This document shows, in pieces, positions 1 through 8,699 of a stretch of 64,000 nucleotides of DNA. The notes below the pieces were generated by a model. It saw only the letters and a list, made by a program, of their open reading frames with translations. It searched no databases and was not told the origin of the DNA. The DNA is taken from assembly GCF_016808095.1 (NCBI RefSeq), contig NC_068975.1, positions 15,631,501 through 15,695,500 of the forward strand, written 5' to 3'. The stretch comes from Vigna angularis. Taxonomy: Eukaryota > Streptophyta > Magnoliopsida > Fabales > Fabaceae. The position numbers were made by a program, and so were the translations under genes. Within the stretch, counting starts at the first letter, position 1. Each line of letters begins with the position of its first letter.

Positions 1-223
1 ATTTGGAGATACAGGTTGGTCAAATGGCTAAGAAGTTGGAAGATATGCCTGACAAGAGTTTTGGGGCTAATATTGAGGCTAACCCTAAGGAAGAGTGTAA
101 AGCTATTGTAAGTGCAGATGTTGACAGGGTGGATGAGAAAAAAGAAAGAGTTGAGTTAGAAACAAAAGAAGAAAACGAAGAGAGAAAAGAGAGAGTGGAG
201 AGAGAAGAAGAGATAATAGGTGA
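1..223 (+). pseudogene. H1 gag C-terminal fragment (Athila-like), broken by a CACTA insertion
   Basis: This is the C-terminal part of a Ty3-type Athila-like gag; its start lies left of the window. The reading frame shows the heptad-like segment MEIQVGQMAKKLEDMP followed by an acidic, Glu/Lys-rich tail. The minus-strand element L2 has the same segment just before its protease (EIQMGQITKKVEERP near 18700), which fixes the identity. The frame is cut at 221-223 (TGA), the target site of the CACTA element that follows, and resumes at 3223. In this family the region lies downstream of the zinc knuckle and probably mediates gag-gag contacts (inference). It is not functional here because a 3-kb insertion splits it. 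Confidence 0.8.
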
Positions 224-612
224 CACTAGTGCAGAATTGGCCTTTAACGTCACCTCATAGACGTCCGTCCACAAAAGCCCCAACGTAAATAATTGACTGG
301 TGGCATATCCGTAAATAAGTGAAATTGTAGACGTCCGTTGTGGGGGGGGGGGGGGGGAGGGGACGGATGCCTATAAATAGACGTCCGGGCCCGTCCCCCG
401 GACGTCTACGAGGCTGGAACAATCACCTCTTCAACTCCCTCTATCAGCCCTTAAACGTCCGTTGTGGTGGGGGCCGGACGTCTATAATATTATAGACGTC
501 TGTCCCCCAATATCGGACGTTTACGGTGCTGACAGGGTGGTTGAAGAATTAATTGTCTTCAGCCCGTTAAACGTCCGTTGTGGAGGGGCCCGGACGTCTA
601 TTATATACACTT
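224..612. repeat. 5' subterminal repeat array of the CACTA element
   Basis: About ten copies of a core RACGTCYG occur in both orientations (for example AGACGTCCGT near 261 and 330, CCGGACGTCT near 398, 472 and 590). Several are paired as inverted repeats around GC-rich centres. A run of 15 G lies near 340-357. In CACTA elements such arrays are transposase-binding sites (established for En/Spm); binding here is inference. Confidence 0.85.
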
Positions 613-629
613 ATTTATATACACGGTTT

Positions 630-1457
630 CACAGGGTAAAAGGTTAGCCGCCTAGGAAAGACAAAGGCAAAACGATGCACCACACTTGTTATCACGAGGT
701 GGTTATGCAAAACTGGAAAAGAAACTTAGAAAGTCTAAAGCGGATGCCTTGGGACTTGAGTCGCCGGACCTAGCACCTGCACCTGCTAGGTACGAGCTGT
801 GGAAGGCTACTCGGACTAAATCTGATGGGAACATGACTAAAACTGGTTGCGCAGCAGACTCAGGGGACATTTGCTGGCCAAGGTAGGGACGACATTCTAA
901 CAATGGCTATTAGAAGGCCCGAGCACCCAGGACGTGTACGTGGAGTTCCTGGGGCGATTGATTTTTGTGACTACTTTGGCCCTACACAGAAAACCGCCCC
1001 ATCAATGAGTCAGGAGACACTGAGGCAGATGGATCTTTAGTGGGAGGAAAGACTCAACCAAAGCATGAGATCAATGGAGCAACGATTCATGGAGCAGCTA
1101 CAAGAACAAAAAGAAATACAAAGAGCGCTTGAAGAAAAGCTGCATTCCATGACGCAAGGAAACATGGGGGCCGCTGAAACTCCCACACCACCTCGGGTCA
1201 GCACTAGAGGATCATGCTCTGCTGTAGAACCCACTCAGTATAGCGGTTAGTATGAGCTGTTGGTTGATGGGGATCCCCCACGCATTGTGGCTGTCGAACG
1301 AGTGCTTGAGGGAGGGCAGACTATTCATGGTGTTCCCATATTACCCCAGCACGTGCGTGTGACGATTGACGAGGTTCGGGATCCCCAGGCTCAGGTGCCT
1401 ATACCCACTCCAGAAATTAACTTTGTGGGGGAGGCCATAGGATCATTTATAGCCTGA
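630..1457 (+). pseudogene. Transposase_24 (Ptta/En/Spm family) remnant in CACTA element
   Basis: The frame starting near 680 reads SRGGYAKLEKKLRKSK, then YELWKATRTKSDGNMTK, and after a frameshift near 885 RRPEHPGRVRGVPG with DYFGPTQK. This order is characteristic of the plant Ptta/En/Spm transposase family (Pfam Transposase_24): a Gly-Gly-Tyr block, the WK-ART block, then the RPEHPGRVR block. A coiled-coil stretch (MEQRFMEQLQEQKEIQ) and a C-terminal segment follow (1260-1457). In-frame stops near 1038, 1248 and 1455 and at least one frameshift break it. Downstream lies the Ulp1-like protease, the usual partner of this domain in plant CACTA elements; the two were probably one gene. Confidence 0.8.
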
Positions 1458-1582
1458 CCTAGAGCATTGATCATGTCACATATCGCTACTCCACAGGTAT
1501 AATGTCTTTTTTATTAGTATTTCTATGTTTATTCTTCAAATATTTGTTGATAACTCTTTGACGTAAATTCTTATCTTCAGTT

Positions 1583-2602
1583 CACACGTCCTTAGAAGCA
1601 GCCAATTCATGATACAGTCATACATGCAGATGATGACATGGCTGAAGCGGAGGATGATCCTCTATCAAAGCTAATGACAAGATTACCAGGTTGAAGAAAG
1701 CACCATTAGAACATTACTAGGATTTGAGAGTATTTGGTCTTCCCCCACATGTGCCAGTTTATATCACATTATCTGATGCATTGGAGATGATTGGGGGAGA
1801 CCGGATGTTGAATATTTCCATCATTCAGCTGTGGTGCATGTAAGATAGTCAATTTGGTCTTTCATATTACTTTTATTTAGATTCTTATAGTTTCTAACGA
1901 CTTAACTTTGTTATTTTAGGTACATGGACACAATCATTGTAGAACAAGGTCGGTCTTCCATGTACGGATTTGTTGAACCTCAGACCATTCAACCGTCTGG
2001 TAACACACTTCAAAACAGACAACATTATTTGCAAACATGGATGGATGAGTCAAAAAGAGACGTATACCTTGTGACATACATTGATGGGTAGGTGTTGTTA
2101 TATGTGGCCAGTTCATTATTATAGTTTCCTTAATTAGTTAAATAACTATTTATCCTTTATGATAGCATGCACTGGCAGCTGATGGTCATCATTCCCAAAG
2201 CATGTAAAATTATATGGTTTTGTTCGTTGCATAGGAATATGAAAAATGACTTGAGAACAATGCTTCAACGGTAAGTGTTTCTCCAAAAATGACTTTGAAT
2301 TTGATGTTCACCTTAAACTTTTATGATAAATATAGTCATATTAATTATACTTTGTGTTTTCCATCTGTACAGAGTTATTGGTAAATCACGTGGTCAACTG
2401 GTTCAAATTTTGTATCCAAAGGTTTTAAGTCATTTATAGTTCTAATTCATTATTTTCTATGTTATTGAATGATCTAAATTCTTAACTATTTAGTTTGTTA
2501 TTTTAGTGTAACCAGCAGCTAGATTCATGGGAATGTGGCTTTTATGTGATGTGTTGGATTAAGACCATCATTCGAGCTGTCTTTACAGATGACTGGAATG
2601 AG
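1583..2602 (+). pseudogene. Ulp1-like (C48) cysteine protease remnant, multi-exon, in CACTA element
   Basis: Exons can be placed by splice signals and by comparison with the copy at 42334-50079: about 1583-1839, 1920-2087, 2166-2270, 2373-2421 and 2507-2602. Visible motifs are the catalytic-His block MHWQLMVIIPK, the segment IIWFCSLHR, and the catalytic-Cys block DSWECGFYVMCW. These match the C-terminal catalytic domain of plant Ulp1-like proteases found with Transposase_24. The first exon has an in-frame stop near 1693. The final exon seen in the second copy (Trp-Phe-Asn block to stop) is missing. The role of the protease in transposition is not established. Confidence 0.75.
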
Positions 2603-2847
2603 GTAATGACGTATACCTTGAATACATTACAAATCAAATTTATCTTCAAACATATATTTATCTTCAAACATAAATTTAACTTGATAGTTTTGGTAGTGGA
2701 TTATATTTTACATTAAGTAGAACTTTGTTTATATGAAACGCATATATATTATTGCAAAATTATTCTGAGACAATTTTCTGCTTTTCATGTGTGGTTTTAT
2801 TGCAAAAATAAATTAATTTTTTTTAAAAAAAACGCCCAGTAGACGTC
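2603..2847. other. A/T-rich spacer in CACTA element
   Basis: An A/T-rich stretch between the last recognisable protease exon and the 3' subterminal repeats. I see no coding signal. It includes a T-run followed by an A-run at 2818-2830. Confidence 0.6.
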
Positions 2848-3219
2848 GGTTAGTGCACTGTCGGACGTCTATAGACGTCTGGCAGTGCACACACCGCGTC
2901 CAACCCCACCCCTAGCACAAGACAATTCAGGCATGTGGTCGTCGGGTGGCACACCTCGGACGTCTATATAGGCGTCGGGGGAGGAGGAGACGGACGTCTG
3001 TATAGACGTCTGACGGGGCACATTGAACGTCTATATGGACGTCCGAGGGTGTACACCGGACGTTTACATAGGCGTCGGGCCTGACACATCGAACTTCTAT
3101 ACACACGTCCGATGTGGACCCCCCGACGTCTGAGTAACGTCACCCACAAAGACGTCGGGGGAAGGTCGGACGTCAAAAATCCAAAAGAACGGACGTCTAA
3201 AGCCCTTTCTGCACTAGTG
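2848..3219. repeat. 3' subterminal repeat array of the CACTA element
   Basis: At least fifteen copies of the GACGTC/GGACGTCT core in both orientations, spaced about 15-40 bp, run up to the terminal inverted repeat at 3207-3219. The array is denser than the one at the left end, an asymmetry usual in CACTA elements. The only ORF covering it (minus strand) is a repeat artefact. Confidence 0.85.
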
Positions 3220-3222
3220 TGA

Positions 3223-3880
3223 GGATGAGAGAAAAGAGAGAGACAAGAAGAGGGGAGAGAAAAAAATTGAGAAAAATGAAAAAATTCCTCCTTATCCTAA
3301 GGGGAGTGAAAAGATTGAAAAAGAGAGACAATATGGGCACTTTAAAGATATCTTCAGGCAATTGGAGATTACTATACCTTTGAATGAAGCATTGCATCAA
3401 ATTCCAGCTTATGCAAAGCACATGAAGCAAGTCTCCACAAAGAAGAGATATCTAGATGAAAAGGGAGATTGTAGTGTTATTGAGAAGAAGCCACTTCCTC
3501 CAAAAGTGAAAGATCCAGGAAGTTTTACTATTCCTTGCGTCATTGGGAAGGAGAATATAAGGAAAGCCCTAATTGATTTAGGGTCAAGCATTAATTTGAT
3601 GCCTTTATCCCTACTTAAAAGAATTGGTGATCTTGAAGTCAAAGCAATAAAGGTGACTTTACTAATGGCGGATGGATCTTCCAAGAACCCTTATGGTGTG
3701 GCAGAAGATGTGGTGGTTTGCATAGACAAAAAGTCCTGGTAGACTTTGTGGTGATGGAGATGAAGGAGGATGAGAAGGTCCCAATTATTCTTGGAAGACC
3801 GTTAATGAAAACGGCAAAGGTAATCATCAATGTGGATGATTGAATGATAGTGCTTCAAGACTGAGGAGAAAAGGTGATCT
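3223..3880 (+). pseudogene. H1 gag tail and retropepsin (Athila-like protease), degenerate
   Basis: This continues the gag frame broken at 223. After a charged linker and a frameshift near the A-run at 3257-3270 it reads FRQLEITIPLNEALHQIPAY, the conserved segment ahead of protease in Athila elements. Then come FTIPCVIGKENIRKALIDLG and INLMPLSLLKRIG; Asp-Leu-Gly is the normal active-site triplet in this lineage. Past a frameshift near 3731 follow VVMEMKED and PIILGRPLMKTAK, the C-terminal protease block. A stop near 3841 and the frameshift show it is dead. Nothing resembling reverse transcriptase follows. The intact relative in L2 at 18801-17938 confirms the reading. Confidence 0.85.
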
Positions 3881-4254
3881 TTAATGTCTTCAAAGTGGAG
3901 CAGCAGATTCAAGAGAAGGAGGCTAGTCATAAAGCTGCATGTAAAGATGCACACTTGACTAGTTCTAAAGCTACAAAGTCGGTCATCAAAGGTAAAAATT
4001 GTTTCTTGTCATAGGATAGGGAAGAAGAAAAAGATGGCAAAAAGGTTCATGATGACTTGATGAAGGCACAATTCAAACTTGGCACACCTATAAGATTCAA
4101 GAACAAGTTATGGGTTGTGAAAGATTTTAAAGAGAATGGAGTGATTAAGATTGAGGCTCCATATTCAAGAAGAGTAAAAAAGGTGGACTGGAAGCAGTTG
4201 ATGAGTTGGTGTGATGAAAGAAAGATGAACACCAACATTGAAGATGGAACTTGA
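3881..4254 (+). pseudogene. H1 pol C-terminal tail joined directly to protease (RT, RNase H and integrase core absent)
   Basis: The segment beginning near 4057 reads KLGTPIRFKNKLWVV, then KIEAPYSRRVKKVDWKQLMS. This resembles the extreme C-terminus of Athila pol, after integrase, where a basic stretch precedes a short Lys-Gln-Leu block. It lies about 200 bp after the protease, so the roughly 3 kb that should encode reverse transcriptase, RNase H and integrase is missing. L2 has the same junction (17895-17551), so the deletion was ancestral and the deleted form kept amplifying. That makes H1 and L2 non-autonomous by descent. A stop near 4012 lies within the linker. The assignment to the pol tail is by resemblance only. 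Confidence 0.6.
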
Positions 4255-4275
4255 GCTTTATTGGGTCAAGCTAAT

Positions 4276-4611
4276 GACGTTAAAAGAGCGCTTACTGGGA
4301 GGCATCCCAATGATTTGAGAACATTAATTTCTTTGATTTTGTTATTTTGGTTATGTAATTTTATAAACTTTGGGACATTGATTTATGTTGTTTTGAGACT
4401 TTGTGGTATAACATCTACTGATGGATGCTAGGTGACGGAGTATCTATTGAAGGATACTATGTTATCAGACATTTACTGATGAGTGTTGATGAAAAGGGTA
4501 TACACCTACTGATGGGTGTTGATGAAAAGGGTATGCACCTATTAAAGGGTGTTGGAGGATTTTGGGTCAGGCTCGTGACGTTAAACAAGCGCTACCTGGG
4601 AGGCAACCCAG
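4276..4611 (+). other. H1 inter-ORF structured block: motif, hairpin array, motif
   Basis: Motif 1 (4276-4309) is GACGTTAAAAGAGCGCT followed by TGGGAGGCATCCCA. Motif 2 (4577-4611) is GACGTTAAACAAGCGCT followed by TGGGAGGCAACCCA. Between them are five small stem-loops at 4410-4429, 4439-4458, 4469-4486, 4502-4519 and 4535-4552. Stems differ (AACATC/GATGCT, AGTATC/GATACT, ACATT/AGTGT, ACACC/GGTGT, GCACC/GGTGT) while the 8-nt loop stays close to TACTGATG. The same block occurs in L1, L2, H2 and L3. No protein family covers it. Confidence 0.85.
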
Positions 4612-4759
4612 TTGATTGACTTTATCTTTGTTTGTTTATTTTGATTGTGCTTTAATTGCATTATAGGGATTGAATGTTTGAGTGATGTGAGAAATAAAAT
4701 GCACTGGGGGTAGTGAGAGGCTTTGGTAAAGGACACCTAGGGCAAGCTAGGAAGAAGGA

Positions 4760-5545
4760 GACTTGGTGCCACAAATGCCACTCAGCGGTAATTACCGTTG
4801 AGCGCGACCGCTGCAAATTGGGTGGACTGTTTTGTTTTAATTGGGCTCAGCGGGATTTGGCCCATTAGGCCTCTTTTATACCCTAAGGCGCTTTTTGCTA
4901 GGTACTTTCAGATCTCACTCTTCTCACACATTCTCAAGTACTCTCCCAAGTGTTCTCTTCATTTTTCCTTTCTTCCCCCTTCACAAAAACTCTCTTCCAC
5001 TCACTTTTGCATAAAGTTTCCATCCAAGTTTGGGTTTTGGTGAGAGCATTGTTGTTGGGGGCTGATTGCTTCACATTCCTAGAGCATTCTTCACTCATCT
5101 AGCATCTCCACCCAAGTAAGTATAAGCATTTTACATTCTAGGGTTGTTGAAAGCATGAATTGGTATGAACATGGTTGTCTAAGCATGATTCTTGAGGGAT
5201 TTTTATTTTTATGCATGATTAGATGAATTAATTGTTGTTTGGACCGATTAAACTGCTTGATTTGGGTCTGGAACTAGGAAGATTGCATTTGGGTGGAGAT
5301 TAGAACATTTTTAGGGCATTTTGCAAAATTTGCATAATCGCCGCTTAGCAGAAATTTCCCCTGAGCGCGATTCTGGCACAATGTTTTTTTTTTGCTTCTT
5401 TTGCTTGCTGGTTTTGTTGCACAGGTTGTGCTGAGGGGTTTTGATTTCCCTCAGCAATGATAGGAATGGTTTTAGGGAGTTGTTTGTTGTTTACTAATGC
5501 TTAATGATGTTTCTTGTGGTTTTGTGAATTGTGTTTGATGTAGGG
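4760..5545 (+). promoter_or_regulatory. H1 candidate internal promoter, leader and 5' UTR intron for ORF2
   Basis: CCGCTNAGCGG-like palindromes (4772-4815) precede a TATA-like TTTTATACCC near 4874, then a C/T-rich leader with a strong donor CAA/GTAAGTAT at 5116 and an acceptor GATGTAG at 5543. The ORF2 ATG is 3 nt after the acceptor. The predicted intron is 428 bp. L3 shows the same arrangement (donor 56352, acceptor 56760). The element-wide conservation is seen; promoter activity is inferred. Confidence 0.55.
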
Positions 5546-5933
5546 ATGGGCTCCTCATCGGGCAAGAGAATCAAGACTATAGGATCCAAGAGGAAGGATA
5601 AGGAACCAGAACGCTCCTATGCCAGCAAGTTCCTTTCCCGCAAGCATGAGCGTCACTTCAATGTTGTCCAAGATAATAGGCTATTAATGGAAAGGAAGGT
5701 TGGACTGATACCTGATTTTGCTCCACAGTTTGGGGAGCAATTGGAGAACAAGAACTAGGGGAGGCTAGCCACTTATCCTGCACCAGCTAACATAGCAGTG
5801 GTGAAAGAATTCTACACCAACGCAAGGAGGTTGGGTGATCATCCTGTTGATGATTACTTGAGCTATGTTAGAGCACACGCCATTCGGTATGACCCTGATT
5901 CCATTAATAGGTTTTTAAATACATAATGGGCTG
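5546..5933 (+). pseudogene. H1 ORF2 N-terminal part (plant transposon-protein family), broken by L1 insertion
   Basis: It starts MGSSSGKRIKTIGSKRK and aligns along its length with the intact 411-aa ORF2 of L3 (start 56763). The nuclear-localisation-like basic N-terminus is followed by SRFLSRKHE-type and VVKEFYTNA-type blocks; the latter is the hallmark of the family I recognise as Pfam 'putative plant transposon protein' (Transposase_32). A TAG stop at 5756-5758 replaces a Trp codon of L3, and a TAA lies near 5927. The frame reaches the GTGAG target site at 5934-5938, where L1 is inserted, and continues at 11498. Function is unknown; it occupies the position where some Athila elements carry an envelope-like gene, but I see no signal peptide or membrane segment. 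Confidence 0.8.
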
Positions 5934-5938
5934 GTGAG

Positions 5939-7222
5939 TGATAATAGTTGAAAAACTGCTATTTTCATACTTAAATTTGATACTAAAAGCAACCTTTAAC
6001 ACTTAGAAACTAGCTTGAAATCATGCTTTTGGTTATATTTTTAGAAATAAGAGAGCTGGACAGGTTTATGCTTGATTTCATTGTTTTATGCAGGTTTTAA
6101 GGTGAATTTGGTGAAAGAAGTGAAGAAGGAAAGGAATGGAATCAGAAAAGACATTAAAAAGTGCAAAAGGAGAAGCCGCAACCACCGCTCAGCGGCAGTT
6201 TACCGCTGAGCGACACTCAGAAACCCACGTTGGCTCCGCTGAGGGGTGAAAAAGCCGCTGAGGGGAAGAAAGGAACTCGCGCACTTACCGCTGAGCGGTA
6301 CTATTTTGGGCATGGGCCTAATTTTCTGTAATTTTACGAATAGTATATAAGCTTTAGGGTTTCCTAGGGTTTGTATCTTTGGCTGGGATGAAGCAAACAC
6401 TCTCTTTTCCACCCCTTTGAAGGAAGATCTTGGATGCTCAGGCTACCTCTCTACCTTTCTAGGGTTTTATCTTTCATTCTTTCATTATTGTTCATCTAGA
6501 TTCACCATGAATATGGTGAACTAAACCTTGTATTGTTGTTGGGGGATCAATGTAATCTTGTGAAACTCTCATATATGGAATTTGTGTTTAAAAATCTTAT
6601 TTGAGATACATGCTTTCTTTCATTAATTGTTAGGGTTTTTCCTCTTTGCTTAAAGCATGCATTGTTTAACTCATTCATTGTCATGATCATTGATTTTCTC
6701 GATATGGGAACGTACGGGGAAGTCTAGATCCGGGGAATTTCTCCCAATAGCATATTGGTTGCCTTTAAGCTCCTGCACTTCAGAACTAGTTACTAGGAAT
6801 GCTAGGAATTGTATGAACTCGTAATTAAGGATAGGCCTTCTTGACAAGGTGATTTAGAGAGTGGCATTAACATTGATGAAAAGATTGATGAATTCCTAAA
6901 GTATATGAGAGTGGATAAGATGACATTGATAACCCCAACAACATACTCATCCATATCATTCATTACGTGTTTGTTTTTCCTTTTTGCCATTGATCAAATT
7001 CATGCATACATATTTAATTATTGTCTTTTGCATTAAAAACCTACAATCAATCGTTCACAAGTCTTAAATAATCAACGAATCAAATAACTAACTAGGCCGT
7101 GAGTCCTTTGGGAGAACGATACTTGGTCTTACCGAGTTTATTACTTGATACGATTCGGTCACACTTGCCGAGGGTCAAACAAGTTTGTGGCGCCGTTTTC
7201 GGTGTTCATAAATTTGTCATCA
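5939..7222 (+). repeat. L1 5' LTR
   Basis: 1284 bp. It opens with a terminal stem-loop (weakened in this copy: TAATAG against CTGCTA). Palindromic CCGCTNAGCGG motifs lie at 6183-6300, followed by a TATA-like TATATAA at 6344. The last 41 nt (7182-7222) contain a degenerate second copy of the PBS. Confidence 0.93.
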
Positions 7223-7228
7223 AGTTTT

Positions 7229-7246
7229 TGGCGCCGTTGATCGGGA
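7229..7246 (+). other. L1 primer-binding site, tRNA-Asp type
   Basis: TGGCGCCGTTGATCGGGA begins 6 nt after the LTR end. It differs at two positions from TGGCGCCGTTGCCGGGGA in L3, the complement of the plant tRNA-Asp 3' end. Confidence 0.85.
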
Positions 7247-7470
7247 CTCGTGGTTTAACTAGTTTATTGGTTTGATTATTGATTATCTTTGATTTGTTTT
7301 CTGTTTTTATTTTATTTTATTTTATTTTGTTTTTATTTTATTTTATTTTTCTGTTTTATTTCCTATCTTCTTATCTTTTCAATTATATCCTTTGATTAAT
7401 TTTTATCTAGCTTCTCTATCTTTTTGTGCTAACAAATCTTTTCTAGAGTTTTGTGCCTAATGTTTGCAGG
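7247..7470 (+). other. L1 T-rich leader ending in a splice-acceptor-like site
   Basis: An untranslated leader dominated by TTTTATTTTATT-type repeats at 7300-7360. It ends in TTTGCAG directly against the gag ATG at 7471. The same T-rich tract plus TGCAG/ATG arrangement occurs in H2, L2 and L3. Confidence 0.6.
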
Positions 7471-8268
7471 ATGCAATTCAGACAAGAATTTAACTACATG
7501 GGCACTCAATTCTACCAAAGTAATCTCAACCACTGGTGGGAACCTCACTCAAGCATAGATCAAAGCCAATTTTGGCAAGCTGCTGGACCATTTGATAGGC
7601 CATCACCACAACAATGGCCGCCACCACAACAATGGCAGCAACAACCCTTTCTATCAGGAAGTTTGGATAGGTTGGAGGACACCCTTCAACGATTTTTGAA
7701 AAATTCTGACGCTACTCAGAAAAGCATTGAAGAATCATGTAAAAGAATGGAGATGCAACTTCGTTACATTAGTCAGAGACTGAATGATGAGGTTAATACT
7801 GAAGTTAACCTTAAGGAGGAAGGGCAAACCATTGTCACTGAAAGTGACAAGATTTTTTATGAGAACAAATTAGAGGGAGATGAGGAAAAGATAGAGAGAA
7901 AAGAGAAAGAAGTGGTTGAGAGAGAAGAGAGAAAGAAAATTTGTGTGAAAATAAAGAAGTTGAAAAGAAAAAGAAAAGGGAAGAAAAAAATAAGAGAAAA
8001 GAAAAAGAGAAAATTTAGGGAGAGAAAAAGGAAGAAAAAGAAGATAAGAGAAAAGAAGAAGAAATCATATGAAAAACCCCATCCTCATCTAAAGAAGAAT
8101 CATAGGAAGGAAAAGAAATTTAAGTGCTTTATGGAAATCTTCAAGAAATTGGAGATTAAAGTTCCTCTGATTGAGACACCGCAACATGTTCCTGGTTTTA
8201 TCAAATTCCTGAAGAAGTTCAGTAGAAAGAAGAAAAAGAAGAAAGAACATGAGCTTGAGTCAAGCTAG
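7471..8268 (+). CDS. L1 gag-derived ORF (C-terminal gag plus Lys-rich domain)
   Basis: About 265 aa from ATG 7471, which I prefer because it abuts the acceptor-like TGCAG and matches the start of the L3 homologue. Residues 1-35 (FNYMGTQFYQSNLN and following) resemble the segment after the zinc knuckle in Athila gag. A coiled-coil-like stretch follows (LEDTLQRFLKNSDATQKSI, about residues 65-110), then a very basic region of about 90 residues rich in KKK/KRK runs, and finally KCFMEIFKKLEIKVPLIE, the segment that normally precedes protease. The N-terminal capsid part, zinc knuckle and protease are all missing. The basic stretch could bind RNA or DNA or act as a nuclear signal (inference). L3 encodes a close homologue, so the reduced form was propagated. 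Confidence 0.65.
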   Translation: MQFRQEFNYMGTQFYQSNLNHWWEPHSSIDQSQFWQAAGPFDRPSPQQWPPPQQWQQQPFLSGSLDRLEDTLQRFLKNSDATQKSIEESCKRMEMQLRYISQRLNDEVNTEVNLKEEGQTIVTESDKIFYENKLEGDEEKIERKEKEVVEREERKKICVKIKKLKRKRKGKKKIREKKKRKFRERKRKKKKIREKKKKSYEKPHPHLKKNHRKEKKFKCFMEIFKKLEIKVPLIETPQHVPGFIKFLKKFSRKKKKKKEHELESS

Positions 8269-8269
8269 T

Positions 8270-8557
8270 GACGTTAAAAGAGCGCTTGCTGGGAGGCAAC
8301 CTAGTGATTTAAGAACTTTTAATTTTTATTTTTGGTTTTGTAATTTTTAATCAATTGGACATTATTTCTGTAAATATTTTTTTTAGGTATAGCATCTACT
8401 AAAGGATGTTAGGTGGCTAAGTATCTACTGAAGGATACTAGGTTTGTTACACCTACTGAGGGGTGTTGTTAAGAAAGTTATATACCTACTGATGGGTATT
8501 GGATGATTTTGGGTCAGGCTCGTGACATTAAACAAGCGCTACCTGGGAGGCAACCCA
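8270..8557 (+). other. L1 inter-ORF structured block: motif, four hairpins, motif
   Basis: Motif 1 is at 8270-8301 (with CCTA instead of CCCA) and motif 2 at 8524-8557. Hairpins lie at 8391-8410 (AGCATC/GATGTT, one wobble), 8420-8439 (AGTATC/GATACT), 8449-8466 (ACACC/GGTGT) and 8482-8499 (ATACC/GGTAT). The loops are TACTAAAG, TACTGAAG, TACTGAGG and TACTGATG. Confidence 0.85.
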
Positions 8558-8699
8558 GTTGATTGCTTTTATCTGTATTGTTTGTTTTGATTCTGTTTTA
8601 GTTGCATAATAGGGTTGTGCATGAGTGACCTGAAAATTTTATTGCATGAAGCCAATGAGGGGTATGTTTAGGATGCATTTAGGTTAAGCTAAGGAGAAG

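Larger units (their letters stand above)
224..3219 (+). mobile_element. CACTA-family DNA transposon, non-autonomous, complete ends
   Basis: The ends are perfect 13-bp inverted repeats, CACTAGTGCAGAA at 224-236 and its complement at 3207-3219; weaker pairing continues about 15 bp further in. The element is flanked by a 3-bp direct repeat TGA (221-223 and 3220-3222), the target duplication size of CACTA elements. Both ends carry dense subterminal GACGTC-type repeats. Inside are broken remains of a Transposase_24 (Ptta/En/Spm) protein and a multi-exon Ulp1-like protease; no TNP2-type transposase is readable, so it would need one in trans. It sits inside the gag gene of retroelement H1 and is therefore younger than H1. 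Confidence 0.95.

Noticed and set aside
340..361. G-run as a G-quadruplex regulatory site
   Set aside because: One long G homopolymer inside a CACTA subterminal array; likely slippage, and no conserved spacing of G-tracts.
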